A stretch of 64,000 bases of DNA, taken from the NCBI GenBank assembly GCA_030386875.1, contig CM059560.1, positions 21,880,683-21,944,682 of the forward strand, read 5' to 3'. This stretch comes from Morinoia aosen. Lineage: Eukaryota; Arthropoda; Malacostraca; Amphipoda; Talitridae. The translations under genes and the position numbers were made by a program. Position 1 is the first letter of the stretch; every line of letters starts with the position of its first letter. The notes beneath the pieces were generated by a model, which ran no database searches, was not told where the DNA came from, and saw nothing but the letters and a program-made list of their open reading frames with translations. Shown in pieces: positions 12,762 through 25,200 of the stretch.

Positions 12762-13110
12762 GTCAGGGGGATACAACTATTGTACCTATAGGAATTAGCA
12801 ACCCCTAGGAGGAAATCGTGAGATCACGAGCTGAGAGTTAGGTAGGCCTTAGTTTTGTTGGAATAAAATGTTCTCTGTTACGTTAAGGACTTTCTTTTTT
12901 CGGTTCACTGCTTTTCTATTTTTCAGCTCATATAACTTTTTTCTTCAACTTTTATTTTGTTTCATGAGCTTTTTTTCAACTTACTGTTTCTATGCAACTT
13001 GTGCATCGATTCCGCATTCCCTTATACCCATACTAAATGGTGCCTTCTTCTTTCTCTCTTTAGATCGCCCTTGTTGCGGTTAGATAGGTTTAAACTAACA
13101 TCTAATCCAA
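12762..13110 (+). mobile_element. SINE-like retroposon copy
   Basis: Begins CAGGGGGATACAACTATTG and follows the family consensus through the tail part GGTTAGATAGGTTTAAAC. The short frames inside it (12868-13083, 12957-13292) come from its pyrimidine-rich centre. Confidence 0.82.
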
Positions 13111-13770
13111 CCTTCCGAGTATTTTGCGTGAATTTGATCAATCTTGACCACAAAATATTCGGGCGAGAAGTAATGAATTTTATACTACTAAATGAACAAA
13201 TTTTAACACCTTGCTCATGCCAGTGGCCTCGGACTCCGTACCTTCCTTCTTTTACTTCACTGACGTCACTTTTCCTGGTCTCTGAGGCTTAACATTTGAT
13301 CTCGTCACGGTCCATGAATTGAATTTTTTCCATATGAAACTGATGCGTTGGTGAGAGGTGCGAGGTCTCGCGTTGATGTGCAAACCTCGGTTGTGACGCC
13401 TCCAGAAAAATACTCGCGATTCATTTTGCATATGAGTTCGTCATACAAATGAGAATAACTGTACTACACTTATTTAAATCAATTCAGTTGAATCAAGCTC
13501 GTAAATATATTCTTAGGCTTATGACGCAATGTGTGCATTCGTACTTACCAAGCAAAACGTTATCATTGACTCCAAGTATATTATTTAGCAATAAAGCTGA
13601 ACAATTACCTAATGCTATTTCGAGTACTACCTCTATTACAGAATAGTACACATACTCCCGCAAGCATATTATCTCTCGAGCTTAATTGAGTCGACCTTAC
13701 CCCCAAATAAGTTTGCCGAACTCGAAGTGAAGGTAGGCATTTTTCCACATATATTGCATCTTGTAAAATT
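13111..13770. other. Intergenic, no gene recognised
   Basis: Spacer between two SINE-like copies. No coding or repeat signal is seen. Confidence 0.5.
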
Positions 13771-14135
13771 CCTTAAGCGAGTACAATTATTGTATCTAGG
13801 GGAATTAAATTAGCATTCCCAGGGAAAAGTTGCGAGGCCTTGAGGTGAATTATTGGAGCGGTATGGTTATTTTTATTTCTTTGTAGACCATCTTTTTTTC
13901 GGTTCTATGCTCTCCTTTTATTCAGCAGCTACTACTTTTTTCTGAAAGCTTTATCTCGTTTCATAAAATTCATTTAATCTTCCTGTTTCTATGTGAAGGA
14001 GATGGAGACAGACCTTGCACAAAGATTCTCCGTTCGCTTAATTCCATACTTAATGACACCTTCTTATTTCTTCTTATGGAAACACCTATACTGTGGTGAT
14101 GGAGGCTTAACTAACTCATAATCTAATCTCTTGGG
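13771..14135 (+). mobile_element. SINE-like retroposon copy, long subfamily
   Basis: The head hairpin is diverged but recognisable (GTACAATTATTGTATC). The centre and the 3' part, with GGTGATGGAGGCTTAACTAA, follow the family. It carries a version of the extra GGAGATGGAGAC-type stretch missing from the young copies. Confidence 0.75.
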
Positions 14136-14877
14136 AACACATTTTATGCTGTGAGGGAATCTTAAAGTTAGCCATATCCTAGTCTGAATAGCATCGTGGG
14201 AAAATAATTGTATTCTCATCAGGGTAATATCTGCCTTCCCTTGCGGTTGGGACAACAAATAAAATAAATGCACCCGAAAAATAAAACTTACCAGATGCAG
14301 TGGACCTTCCTTTGCTTGTCAGATGTGCTCTTCATCGTCCTGCTGTAACAACACATCGCAACCAAGGGTCTTGAGCGATTGGGCTTCCTATGGACGTTTT
14401 TCTTTCAACTCTTTAGGTTGCATGGAATGTGAGGAATAGTCGTTCTGGAAAACCACAGTTATATTGAAGCAATTCCTCCAAACACGATCGGCGATATGCG
14501 AGAAAGCACATTCAGCTAGTAACCCTAAGCGATAATTAAGGAACAACGGATAGATCATTGGCACCTAGCACTCAATCAGACACGGCGCACGTTACGTTAC
14601 TGAGGAGCACCAAAACAAAGCTGATGCCGCAAATACCGCAACAATGCAAGGTCCACCAAGCGGTTGCATCACCTCCGTTGCAAGTTTGCTGTAGCGCCGT
14701 TTAACTGGTCTGCTGTTAGAAGGGCCCCGCTCTATTGTTGTGCTGGCTCTGCGATAATTGTGATAAGCCGGTTCCTTTGTCGGACCATTAGCCCTTCTGT
14801 TGCATTCTAGCTGCTTCTATTGTCTGTACGCAGGTTTTGTTGTATGGTACTTTTTGAAGATATTTGCTAGCACCAGT
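14136..14877. other. Intergenic, no gene recognised
   Basis: A slightly GC-richer patch lies at about 14580-14790. No coding domain or repeat is recognised. Confidence 0.5.
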
Positions 14878-15225
14878 CCCCTTCAGCGGAATACAACTAG
14901 AGTATTTATGAGAAATGCGCTTCCAGAAGGAATACGTGAGGTCCCGAGCTATAGGTTTGGTAGGTTTTTCTTTGTTGAAATAGAACAAGGTTTTTGTTTT
15001 GTCATGGACCATCTTTTTTCGGTTCACTGCTGTGGTGTTTTTCAGCATCTACTACTTCCTCAACTTTTATCTCGTTTCATGATCTTCTTTCTCAACTTCC
15101 TGTTTCTATGAACCTTGGGCATGTATTCCTCGTTTCCTAAGTCCATACTAAATAATGTCTTCCTCCTTTCTCTCTTTGGAATGCCTTTGTCTCGGTTTGG
15201 GAGGTTTACACTAACTCTTAATCTC
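14878..15225 (+). mobile_element. SINE-like retroposon copy
   Basis: Begins with a CCCCTTCAGCGGAATACAAC head and continues through GTGAGGTCCCGAGCTATAGG, the CGGTTCACTGCTG centre and the 3' part GGTTTGGGAGGTTTACACTAA. The overlapping frames of about 86-103 codons are incidental. Confidence 0.8.
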
Positions 15226-15647
15226 TGATAATTAACACCAGTCCGAGCAGGAACGGTGTTTACTGAATTTTTTTCAGTCATATACTGTAGTTCTAAAATG
15301 ACTTTAAGGGGACAATCTCCGCTCTCATCCACAAGATTACAATGACATTGTTGTTCTAAGATGTTCATTAATTTGGTTTTCGCATTGGGGACGAGTCTGC
15401 TTGTTGCTTCTCTTAGATGACTCTGTTTTTAATTTCAAAACACAATTTCAGAAATACACAATCATAAATATACGGTAAATATACTCCATTTTCTGAAAAT
15501 AATGAGAAACATATCTGCTTAGCAGCAAAACAATAACTTAGCATGTACAAGACTACCTGGAAAATAACACTCCTTCGTACTCATTTTTTCTTAAACGAAG
15601 TTACTTGAACAGTGAAACAGTGTAGAGGTGACTGTAAAGACAACTCC
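15226..15647. other. Intergenic, no gene recognised
   Basis: Nothing recognised between the SINE-like copy and the MITE copy. Confidence 0.5.
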
Positions 15648-15829
15648 TTAACGCTGCCAATGCCGCGAGTTAAACTGAAGTTCAATGTTCAACTAAAATT
15701 AAAGTTAATTTCAGCATCCAATAGTGAAATATTGATAGACATTAAACAGATCGTGCATTCAATTACTTCAGATTAAAAATTAATAAAGGTTGCGTTTGTG
15801 ACGACCGGTTGGTCAGTCGCAGTGTGAAA
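15648..15829 (+). mobile_element. Diverged copy of the TTAA MITE
   Basis: Starts with TTAACGCTGCCAATGCCGCGAG and shares GTTAAACTGAAGTTCAAT with the reference copy at 4748. A decayed GACCGGTTGGTC palindrome lies near the right end, followed by CAGTCGCAGTG. The right-hand TTAA is not preserved. Confidence 0.65.
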
Positions 15830-18149
15830 GTTCCCTCAGTGATCAAAAGCGCGTCGCGCGGCAATTGAGGTGTTGAGTTTACAGAATTTGGTCTCAGGTT
15901 ACCACTGACAATGGACCCGCGTTTGCGTTCTGGGGCTGACGAAGTTGTTGAGGTTCTGTCCTTGACAGCTTATTGTTGGCCAGGTGACAGAGTGTGGGCG
16001 TGTGCTGCGTTGAGTACCGCTACCGCAGATGCAGCACCGCTGATAATGACGGTCTGGTCCTGGTTTTGTTTTGCAGTTAGGTCGGCCTCCTTATAGGACA
16101 TCATCCTCGTGAAGGATGTCTTTGCGTCCTCTGTTCAGTTTCGTAAGGTTCTGGACACGCACTTGTTTAGGCAGCCCGAAGTGATAGGTTTGTTGATTGC
16201 TGCAGTTTGTCATATGTCAATTCAAGCGTGCTCATCGGGTAATGAATAAAATATTTGTTTTGAAGGTGAGCGGGTAAATTTATGTTTTCTCCTCAGATGT
16301 GAAGGTTAATTTCTACGTCATTGTGAAAATGATCGGGAAGGACTTGTAAGAAACTTGTGTGAAAGTGTTTCCGAGGAAGAAAATTGCAGCTGATTGTATT
16401 GAAATTAATTTAAAATATTTGAACCAAAAATTAACTTCACATTATCCAGTACACCAACACTGTACGTAGCGCGTCCTGCTCTCTTCCCGAAGTTAGCGCT
16501 TGCAATGAAAAGTCCAACTTTTTCCCACAGTAATTTTTCATAAACTGCCTTTTCTTCGAAGTAGAGTCAGATTCGCTCTTATACACATGCTGCGTTACAA
16601 TGTAGCGCTAAGCATTCTCACGCATGGAGATTGCTTTATGGGTATTTACTTTCTTGTGTAGACTTGAGCTGTTCATGAACGTCGATGCTCTTCCACTTTT
16701 CGCTGAGCGTCGGAACTCGTATGAGCTCTGTAGGAATGCAAGGGAAAATTGTTTGTGCGAACGATTAGCTCGTAAGTAGAAAGAAGGTTTACTTTTAAAG
16801 GTAAATTTTGGTTGGCAGTAGCAGCATTGAAAAACCGTCTTTACAGCCCAATTATATTTTTATCCCTTCGTAAAAATTGCAAAATATCATTGCACGACAA
16901 CATTTTTGACTTATACGCTACAAATTATTTAAAAAAAGCGAGTGAAATAATTACAATGTTATTCATGATACCGGTACGTAAATGAACCATTAACCTAAGG
17001 GCATACATCTGTCTCAACACTTAGTCAACGTGTTGAGTCGTTGCAGCTCAAGTGTACTTGTCATATCGTCAATAATTCAACGTCCGATTTTATGTTCATA
17101 TGCTTCGCGATGCGCTGGCTTCCAGGTCAATATGGAAATTATTATTCAGGTTGAGAGGTGAATACCTGTTTGGAAATTTCGGATGTTGCTACCAAAGCAG
17201 GTGGCTGTTATGAGAATAGGATTAAACCAAACTGTTTGGGCGTGACTAAAAGAACTGTAGACGTTGAACCTCGTTATTTTTGCGGAAATTTTAAACTGTA
17301 TTTCGGTAATTGATTGTGCGTTAAGTTGCGCTGTCTCTCGAGTTTAAATTAATGAATGAATTACAGTCGAATGATCAGGTTAATTAAGAATGCAAGTCGT
17401 AAATATTTACTTGAAAAATTTTCTATCGCTGATGAAGTTGACAGCGCTAGTTGATTTTCGCGATAAAACGCATAAATTCTTTAACAAATTGTAGCTTTGT
17501 TTTTTGAAACCCCTTTTCATTAGATTTCTTATTCATTGAAAGTAATTTTTGCTGAAAGTTTTCTTTTAATTTATATTTTTATGCTTGGAATCCACCTTGC
17601 TGAATGTGCGTTTTTATCTTATGATTAAATTTCTTTCGCTCTATTTTCCAGGGCGGAAAATGCGGAATAACTGTTTCTGCCGGACGGTATTTTTTGACTT
17701 TCATATTCCTTTCTTCTCAAAGAAGCGTACCTTTTTTTTAGGAAAGACGCGTCTCTTAATTTTTTGTTTTGGAGAGACGCGTGTACGGCAGCGTTCTTTG
17801 CGCGGTATATATCATTACAGACCAATAATTACCAGTATAATAAAGTGTTTTATTACCGCTACTCCACCGGCCGTATCGGTCACCTCATTATTTCTGACGG
17901 TCACGCTTGATTATCCTTCCATTATTGCGGTGTGCTCAGTTGATTTCACGAAGATTGGTCTTCAATTACGACTTCGGGCTGCGGCGTCTCGGGAGCGTGC
18001 AGTGTGCTTAAACGTCGAGCTTGCGGAACACGAAAGCTCAAAGTCGTCCACAGATAGCGAAAAAAGCTCAACACTTGCAGCTCAATTTCGCATTAACAAC
18101 ATCGGACAAAGTTATTTTTCGTCTTTTTTTTGCTTTGAGTCTTGAGAGG
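15830..18149. other. Intergenic, no gene recognised
   Basis: Includes a 186-codon frame (17585-18145) that is rich in F, S and K with no domain signature; I do not support it as a gene. A 61-codon frame at 15911 is likewise unsupported. A short inverted repeat, CTCAACAC and GTGTTGAG, lies at about 17011-17037. Confidence 0.45.
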
Positions 18150-18505
18150 ACAGTCTCATGCGAAGATCACGTCTGTTTCCCAGAGCTGAGGTCTCGTCTC
18201 ACGAGGTCATGTCTAAGGCTATGTCCTTGTCTCATGTCACGTCTCTCTGTAACCGTAAGGTGAGGTCACGTCTCACGATGTCACGTATTTGATATCGTGG
18301 GGTGAGGTCTCGTCTCACTTGGCGGCGACATTTGACGCCGTGGGGTGAGGTCTCGTCTCACATTATCCCGCATTTGGTACTGTGGGTTGAGGTTGAGCTT
18401 TCGTCTCGTGAAGCAGCGTCTCTTTGCAACCACGTTCCGGTTAAGCCAGGTCTCGTCTCACGAGGTCACGTCTCGCAGCTGCCGGGGGGTGAGACTGGTG
18501 TCTCT
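18150..18505. repeat. Degenerate repeat built on GAGGTCTCGTCTCACG
   Basis: At least five imperfect copies of GAGGTCTCGTCTCACG-like sequence recur every 40-100 bases, with related CACGTCTC and GTCACGTCTC fragments between them. It looks like an old minisatellite that is no longer homogenised, unlike the sharp arrays elsewhere in the window. Confidence 0.65.
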
Positions 18506-18584
18506 CTTAACCATTTTTCCTTAGATGTAAGCACTTGCAACTTTGGCTTTGTACCAAACCTATCGTTTGGTTTTGTCATTTCGT

Positions 18585-18915
18585 TCCCCTAATTGTAATT
18601 TTTTGTATCGTATCTCCTTCCCTAATTTGTCTTACGTGAGATGCCGAGCTGATGGTTGTGTAGGCGCCTTTTTTCGTAAAAATAGGATAAATTCTTTGCT
18701 TTCTGTTTTTTAGTTCACAACTGTATATTCTTTCAGCAGCTATTACTTTCTTCTTTAACTCATAGATGGTTGTGTTATTCTCTTTCAATTTCGTTGTTTT
18801 TGTGCGCAGGGTGTGGGGACTCTTGTGCAGCCCCATTCCCTCAATTCCATGATAAGTGGTGCTTTCCTCCTTCGTTTCTTGGGAGCAGTTTTTTTTTAAA
18901 GCGGCTTAAACTTGT
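18585..18915 (+). mobile_element. SINE-like retroposon copy, old
   Basis: The head is strongly diverged. From GAGATGCCGAGCTGATGG onward it follows the family, including the extra GCGCAGGGTGTGGGGAC stretch (about 18804-18820) and a diverged 3' part, AAAGCGGCTTAAACTTG. Confidence 0.65.
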
Positions 18916-19811
18916 TTACAATATATTCTAACGAGCTAAGCAGGTCGTGAAACTCGTTCAGTGAACTGAACACCGGCCGAGAGACTTGTGTAGTGCTTAT
19001 TCAGGGCTTAACTCGCTGATGCGAGGTTCTCAAGGTTATGAGATGTTTAATTGCTTCATCACTCACTTCCAGACAGTCAATAAAACTCTCGTAGTTGCCA
19101 TCAGTTCGCTTGATGACTTTGATGTATGGGAACTGTGAGCCTGCATCTTGCGGTTGATGACCTCATGATTAATGGAGGTAAATAGCACTTAATTCTCTGG
19201 CGATAGCCACGTCATCATTGGCTTCGTACGATCATTGATTAATTGATAATATCAATTGTCCATTGTTGCATCCATTTTTTTGTTACCTACTACTCATTGT
19301 TCTTGAGTAAGTTTTTGGTCTCATGAATAAAGTCAGGGGCGTGGAAAAGCCTCGCGTTCAACTTACTCAGAGTGCCGTTGCAGATGCTTGTGTCTGTCTC
19401 ACGTGCCATAAATTCTGAGTTAGTGGATTTAAAACGTGCTCAATTTTGGGTATTTGGACCAACGGATTTTATCGCTGATTGCTGGAACCAGTAAGAGAAA
19501 AAGTGACACGATTACTCCTTGTATTTTTATTACTTGTTAATTCGTCAGTTCTTTTGGTCTATCTCAAAACGCGAGTTACATGTACAAAAGTCCATAGTGA
19601 ATTGACGGTAGAAAATTCGTCAAAATATCGTAAGACTTCATTGTTTCAACGAAAAAAGAGTAGGTCGATGCTGCTTCGTTCTGTCCGACTAGTTTTATCG
19701 TCGATGTATTGCAGTTCTTATGTGTATCCTTCGTCGTTCAAGTCTGTGTTCTTTGGGACCCCTACATATTTTTTACGGTTAAACGACATTTGTGATTCAC
19801 CCTGTTATCTA
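18916..19811. other. Intergenic, no gene recognised
   Basis: Unique sequence leading into the 18-bp array. A 188-codon frame (19479-20045) runs from here through the array into the LTR and is not a gene. Confidence 0.5.
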
Positions 19812-19939
19812 TCCGTGGTTTGTTCTTTGTCCGTGGTTTGTTCTTTGTCCGTGGTTTGTTCTCTGTCCGTGGTTTGTTCTCTGTCCGTGGTTTGTTCTCT
19901 GTCCGTGGTTTGTTCTCTGTCCGTGGTTTGTTCTCTGTC
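19812..19939. repeat. 18-bp minisatellite, left arm (7 units)
   Basis: Seven units of TCCGTGGTTTGTTCTCTG (the first two with TTTG at the end), followed by TC where the LTR element begins. The same array resumes at 28567 on the far side of the element in the phase expected after duplication of GTC. Confidence 0.95.
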
Positions 19940-20184
19940 TGTTGTGTACCCTCTATGTAACGACATGCCATACACGAACAACGTTTTCGCCAGCAAGGGA
20001 GTTTCGTACTCAGTGCACCGGAGACGGTTGCAAGATTCTGCGTAGCTCAGCGAAAGCTACATCAGCAGCTCCGAGCGACGCCAGCCCGGCAACGACGGGG
20101 CCATACCAAAAAAAGTCACGAAAGTCGATTTCACGGCCGTTACTGATGCCAACCGTCGCGGAAAGTAGCGGCGGTAACTGCATC

Positions 20185-20190
20185 TATAAA
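20185..20190 (+). promoter_or_regulatory. Candidate TATA box in the 5' LTR
   Basis: TATAAA within CATCTATAAAGGG, preceded by a GC-richer U3 part. It is the natural candidate for the element's RNA polymerase II promoter. The start site is not known. Confidence 0.55.
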
Positions 20191-20361
20191 GGGTTGTCCC
20201 TAAGGTAAAGAGCTCTCACTACCCTACGTGTCACTATCGTCGAAGGTCCTCGTACACGCCGTTTTACTTGAGTTTTGTGATAGAATCCAGTCCGGCGTGC
20301 TGGGTATTGTTATTGTATAAATTTCAACTGTGACTTAACGCTTAAATCAACTGGTTATTCA

Positions 20362-20367
20362 AATAAA
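20362..20367 (+). promoter_or_regulatory. Candidate polyadenylation signal in the LTR
   Basis: AATAAA about 175 bp downstream of the TATA box, plausibly in the R region. The matching copy in the 3' LTR (28241-28246) would be the functional one. Confidence 0.5.
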
Positions 20368-20687
20368 GTAAACGAGGCTACTTCGAATCCAACGAAACCT
20401 GCACCAGCGCTTCACACGAGTGTGCGTAAGATTACCTCTTTGTAGCTATATACGTTTGCGGGTTTTAACAAATCCCCGGCATATTGGTGATATCCGTTTA
20501 TAACAGTAAATTGTGTGGCCACATATAACGTGTGTTTCAATGCCTGCCATAGTTGCGCCTTAAATTAGGATGCCGGCCATGAGATTCCACTGAGAATGAG
20601 AAAAGAGATTTATTTCATTTGAACGATTTATCCAAAAGGAGAAAATTTAGTCACTTCGTTCGATCTTGAAAAAGGAGGATCGTAACA

Positions 20688-20711
20688 ATTGGTTGGCAGC
20701 GGCGCAGGATT
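20688..20711 (+). promoter_or_regulatory. Primer-binding-site region of the Ty3/gypsy element
   Basis: The sequence right after the LTR begins ATTGGTTGGCAGCGGCGCAG. A TGG close to the LTR end fits pairing with the CCA end of a tRNA. I cannot name the tRNA from memory with confidence. Confidence 0.6.
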
Positions 20712-21415
20712 TAATATTGAATTTGGTATAATTTAATTTGATCTTGCCGGTTCCACGCCTCTGTGAGAGACCGCTGTTGCCACGCTACCTGTAAAAAAAA
20801 AAAACACTTTTTGTAACATAAATTAAATGGCCCAAGTAATTGTTTAAAATCCATTCATCTCATTTATAATTTGTAATATTTCACTAGAAATGTGTATGTC
20901 CTCATGTCACTTTATTTGCGTATTGATTTATTTCTTTACCGTGTGTATTAATTCATTTATTTCCTTACCGTGTGTGTTAATCCATTTAATCCGTTTTATT
21001 AATTTAGCCCTCTTGATTTATTTCCTTATGACGTGTATTAATCCATGCAAGACCGCCTCTGTAATAAGATTATTGTGCTCTTTATTTTGATGCCATTGTA
21101 TTAATGTGTGTTGTTTTATTCATTGATTTAACCCGTTTTATTAAGTGATTTAACCCGTTTTCCTATTGATTTGATCCGTTTTGTTCTATTTTTGATATTT
21201 CGTGTCTATGTGCATTGCTTTTGTCGGATCTATCCAATTATTTCTGTGCATTTGGAAGCTTATTGTGCGAAAGATTCAATTATGTCTGTGTATTTGGAAA
21301 CATATTGTACGAAACATTGCATTTAAACTCCTAGTTTGAAACTCTAAAATTGCTATCAGTGTTCATTGTGAATCTATTTGCTTCGCCAATTTTGTACTAA
21401 TTAACTGTTGAAACT
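20712..21415 (+). other. 5' leader of the Ty3/gypsy element
   Basis: About 0.7 kb of AT-rich noncoding sequence with loosely repeated TTGATTTATTTCCTTACCG-like stretches. It holds AGAGACCGCT (20766-20775) and TTGCCACGCTACC (20777-20789), both with close counterparts at the same relative place in the non-autonomous element at 55544-61618. A role in packaging or dimerisation is inference. Confidence 0.6.
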
Positions 21416-22249
21416 ATGGCTGGGGACGATAATGAAAGTAATCAAAGTAACAATGGTGAGAATAGTCAAAATAGCTTTGTCACTTTAAACCATGCAATTG
21501 ATCTGCCTAAATTTAACGGCGAAGGCTGTGTAACTTCATTTTTAAAACACTTCCAGACTCGAGTTGACATTTACACTAATGATAAAGATTTGCAATGTCG
21601 TTATTTGAAAAATGCTCTTACCGGGAAGGCTTGGGATTCTTACGTTCTTAAATCGGACCAATTAGTCACTCTGGAAGATGTTAAAACTTGGCTTATTTCT
21701 GTGTACAAGGGGGCTGTAAATTATAGAAAAACTGTTCATAAAATCCTATTTAGTCTGCGTCAAGAGAATGATGAGAGTGTCAATGCATTTGCAACTCGCG
21801 TTCTAGCTAGCTGGAAAGACGTGTTCGGCCAAGAATGGCACTACGAGGATGCCAATGCACAAAAAATTCTAATCCCGACTATCATTAAAAATATGAACCC
21901 CAAGATCAGTGAAAAATTATCTCATGATTTCGACCCTGAGAGTGTGACAAAACTCCTAGACAAAGCGAGGTCAATTGAGGAATCTTTGATCGAAGAAAGA
22001 TCTTTGTTGAGTCGCAAAAGGCGTGCCCACGAGAGTGATGTAGTGGTGGAGAAATACCAATACAATTCACCACAAAAGCGAGCGTACCAGCCTAAGAACC
22101 CATTTAAATGGCAGAGTGCTTCACACAAAAATGCTCGTCCGTTTAATAATTATCAACGCAAATTCAATGGCCACCCGAGTCAGAATGGTGACATCGCCGC
22201 AGTAAAGTCAAAAAACTTCCACGGCAACCGAAAAGCTTTTCCCCCGTGA
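21416..22249 (+). CDS. gag: Gag polyprotein of the Ty3/gypsy element
   Basis: A 277-residue frame starting at the first ATG after the leader (context AAACTATGG). Residues of about 30-180 resemble the retrotransposon Gag capsid region: a conserved pattern around a GKAWDSY segment (about residues 72-78), then LRQENDESVNAFATRV (about 120-135). The C-terminal part, from about residue 195, is rich in K, R, N and Q and would be the nucleic-acid-binding region. The role known for the family is to form the virus-like particle that packages element RNA. It lies just upstream of pol and overlaps it in a different frame, the usual arrangement when pol is made by ribosomal frameshifting. The assignment rests on position and on Gag-like pattern rather than a strong motif. 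Confidence 0.85.
   Translation: MAGDDNESNQSNNGENSQNSFVTLNHAIDLPKFNGEGCVTSFLKHFQTRVDIYTNDKDLQCRYLKNALTGKAWDSYVLKSDQLVTLEDVKTWLISVYKGAVNYRKTVHKILFSLRQENDESVNAFATRVLASWKDVFGQEWHYEDANAQKILIPTIIKNMNPKISEKLSHDFDPESVTKLLDKARSIEESLIEERSLLSRKRRAHESDVVVEKYQYNSPQKRAYQPKNPFKWQSASHKNARPFNNYQRKFNGHPSQNGDIAAVKSKNFHGNRKAFPP
22210..22216 (+). promoter_or_regulatory. Candidate -1 ribosomal frameshift heptamer between gag and pol
   Basis: AAAAAAC lies in the gag frame as A-AAA-AAC, the classical X-XXY-YYZ slippery form, about 30 bases before the end of gag. The pol frame is -1 relative to gag. Programmed -1 frameshifting is a known way for LTR elements to make Gag-Pol. A downstream stimulatory structure was not assessed. 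Confidence 0.65.
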
Positions 22250-25200
22250 TTTTGCTAAATGTTGAACAGAAAAAATGCTCCACATTCGTTGATTCAGGCT
22301 CTTCCGTGACTCTTGTGAAATCTTGTGTAATTAACAAATTATTCAAAACTCTTCCCCGAATTAAACGATGCACTAAAGTTCTTTGTTCTGTTAATGGAGA
22401 TAATCTCCACACTCGAGGCACGATTGACCTGAAATTTAAACTAGGTGATGTTGAGTATTGCCATTCTGCTATAATTGTGGAAGATTCTTACTTCCCCGGA
22501 GCTGTCTTGATAGGCCGAGATTTCCTTAAGAGGTTCGGCGTTGAAATAAAATACAGCCAGAATGAGAAAGGTCACGTGAGAATTAACAATAAAGTTTACC
22601 CATTTCTATCAGTTGCTGCTTCTAATTCAGTAAATTTTGTGAAACAATCTGAGGATGCATCATTCAGTGTCGCAAGAATGTCACATGATCTTACTATTGA
22701 GGGAGGCACGTTGTGCCATTCCTATTTGAGAGTTCCCAAGCACATGAATGGGAAGACAGTCGTTCTAAAGCAGAGCGTTACATGCAAAGGAATAGCAGTA
22801 CCTCGCACGTTAGCAACAGTCCGTGATGGCGCCGTACCAGTAGTTTTTGTAAATTATAATGATAAGAATGTTCTTGTGCCTAGAAATAAAATTTGTGCTA
22901 GTTTAGATGTTGCCATTGAGGACCCAGAGCCTGGCTCAGACGAAAGCGAGAGTGATGCTCGAGCTCAGGCACAGCGCAAGGCCTATGATGCCGTGGCGAC
23001 GGTGCATGACGCCAGACGAGCTCCCGCTCTGACTGAAAGCCCCTTGAATCAGTGCAACCCTGAGTTACTGCCTAACAGTGAACTGTTGCCAGTCGCAGAG
23101 AAACGAAATGAACCTGAATTCAACCGGATGATTGACGATGTTGACTTGTCACATTTGAATTTAGATCAGAGAACGACCCTTGTAAATTTGGTTAACAAAC
23201 ACAGGAATGCGTTCGCGGTTGGAGACGAGATTGGTCATGCGCGAAATGCTGTACATAGATTAGACATTCAGGGTCATGAGCCAATCAATACGCCCCAATA
23301 TCGAGTTCCTCACGCTACAAAACAATTAGTTGAAGAGCATGTCCAAGAGATGCTGAAACAGAAAGTTATAGAGCCAGCTTACTCCCCATGGTCGTCACCT
23401 ATTTTGACAGTCAGAAAAAACGATGGAACTCATAGGATAGTTGTCGATTTTCGTCTTATCAACAAAATAGTTAAGAAAGACACTTTCCCTATTCCGCATA
23501 TGACTGACACCCTCGAAAGTCTAAAGGACTCAAATTTATTCACGACCCTTGATATGAGAAGCTCCTATCATCAGATCGAATTGTCCCCAGAGAGCAGAGA
23601 CATTACCGCTTTCAGAACGCCTACAGGTAGTTACAGGTACTGCCGGTCACCCCAAGGTCTTATCACATCCGCAGCCGCACTTCAAAGAGCAGTCAACATG
23701 GCTTTTTCTCCATTCATTTCAAAATTTCTGTTCTGTTACGTTGACGACATCATCATCTATTCAAAAAATTTCGAGACTCATGTCGAACATTTGGATAAGG
23801 CGTTACTTCAAACAGCTGCTTCAGGCTTCAAATTGAGTCTCAAGAAATGCCAATTTGCGGCCAGTAGCGTGACTTTCCTTGGTATCAAAGTCAGTTCAGA
23901 GGGACTAACTCCCAGACCTGACAAGGTGCGAGCTCTAGCCGATGCTTTGAGACCTAGGAGTACTAAAGAGGTGAAGAGATTCTTAGGCTCAACCGGATTT
24001 TTCAGAAAATTCATTCAAAATTACGCACATATCGCGGCACCTCTTACTGAGCTTACAAAGAAAACGAACTCGTTTAAGTGGACTGACATCCATCAGCGAG
24101 CTTTTGATGATTTAAAAGATAAACTTGTGTCTGCGCCAATACTTAAGTTTCCCGACTTTCAGAAAGAGTTCGTGCTGCACACTGATGCCTCGGGCATTGC
24201 AATCGGAGGAGCACTGCTCCAGATGCACGACGGCATCGAGTTACCAGTAGCATATTATAGTCGTAAATTAAAAGGAAACGAACTTAAATACTCTGCAACT
24301 GAACTCGAAGCACTCGCTATTCATGATTCAATCAAACATTATGATGCGTACCTGTACTTAAATGAATTCGTCGTAGTAACAGATCACCGCCCCCTGACGT
24401 TTATTTTCGCAAACAAGACAGGTAACCATCGCATCTCCCGATGGGCTTTGCTTCTTCAGGAGTATAATTTCTCTGTTCGATACAAGCCGGGAGCACAACA
24501 CCACTTGCCCGACTATTTGTCTAGGTCGGAAAGAATTGTCAATGCTGTCGTAGACACTGCTGAGTCCAATTGTAGTAATAAGAATGATCCTAAAATTAAT
24601 GCTGATGTTCCTTCTAGAATTAAGCCATGTTCTGATAATGACGCGACAGGTGCTTCTGTCAACGATGTGTGCTCTCGACCCACGTCAAGCGAGCAGCCAG
24701 GTGTTGCTGCCGAGACCGCCCAGCCACTGAGTTTGGATGATGTAGCTTTGGAGCAGAGCTTGGACCCATATTGGTCTTCTGTTAGAGATGTAATAAATAA
24801 TAATGATAGAGGTAACTGTAAGATTTCTAATATTGACGAATATTTCATTGATGATAACGATGTTCTATGCAGGTTGTCGAGAAAGAAACGCAGAAACGGT
24901 AGAAGTAATGTACAGATAGTCATTCCTAAGTCTTTAGTTAAGGTAGCTTTAAAGCTGAGCCATGACAATGATTTGTCCGCTCATATGGGTTTCCTGAGAA
25001 CTCTTGAACGTGCCAGAGATAAATTCTTCTGGATTAATCAAATTCGTGACGTCAAAGACCATGTGAAGAAATGTTTACAGTGCCAGCGAATGAAATGGCA
25101 GGGCCAATTTAAAGTCCCCTTAGGAAAATTCCCCGAGACCTCATACCCCCTTGAAAGAGTTGCTGTTGACCTTGTTGAATTACCTGTGAGTTACGAGGGC

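Larger units (their letters stand above)
19940..20687 (+). repeat. 5' LTR of the Ty3/gypsy element
   Basis: 748 bp, starting TGTTGTGTACC and ending GGATCGTAACA, so bounded by TG and CA. It is identical by eye to the 3' LTR. Confidence 0.95.

Noticed and set aside
17585-18145. 186-codon frame as a host gene
   Set aside because: No domain, low-complexity composition, no promoter or splice evidence, and it ends in a degenerate repeat.
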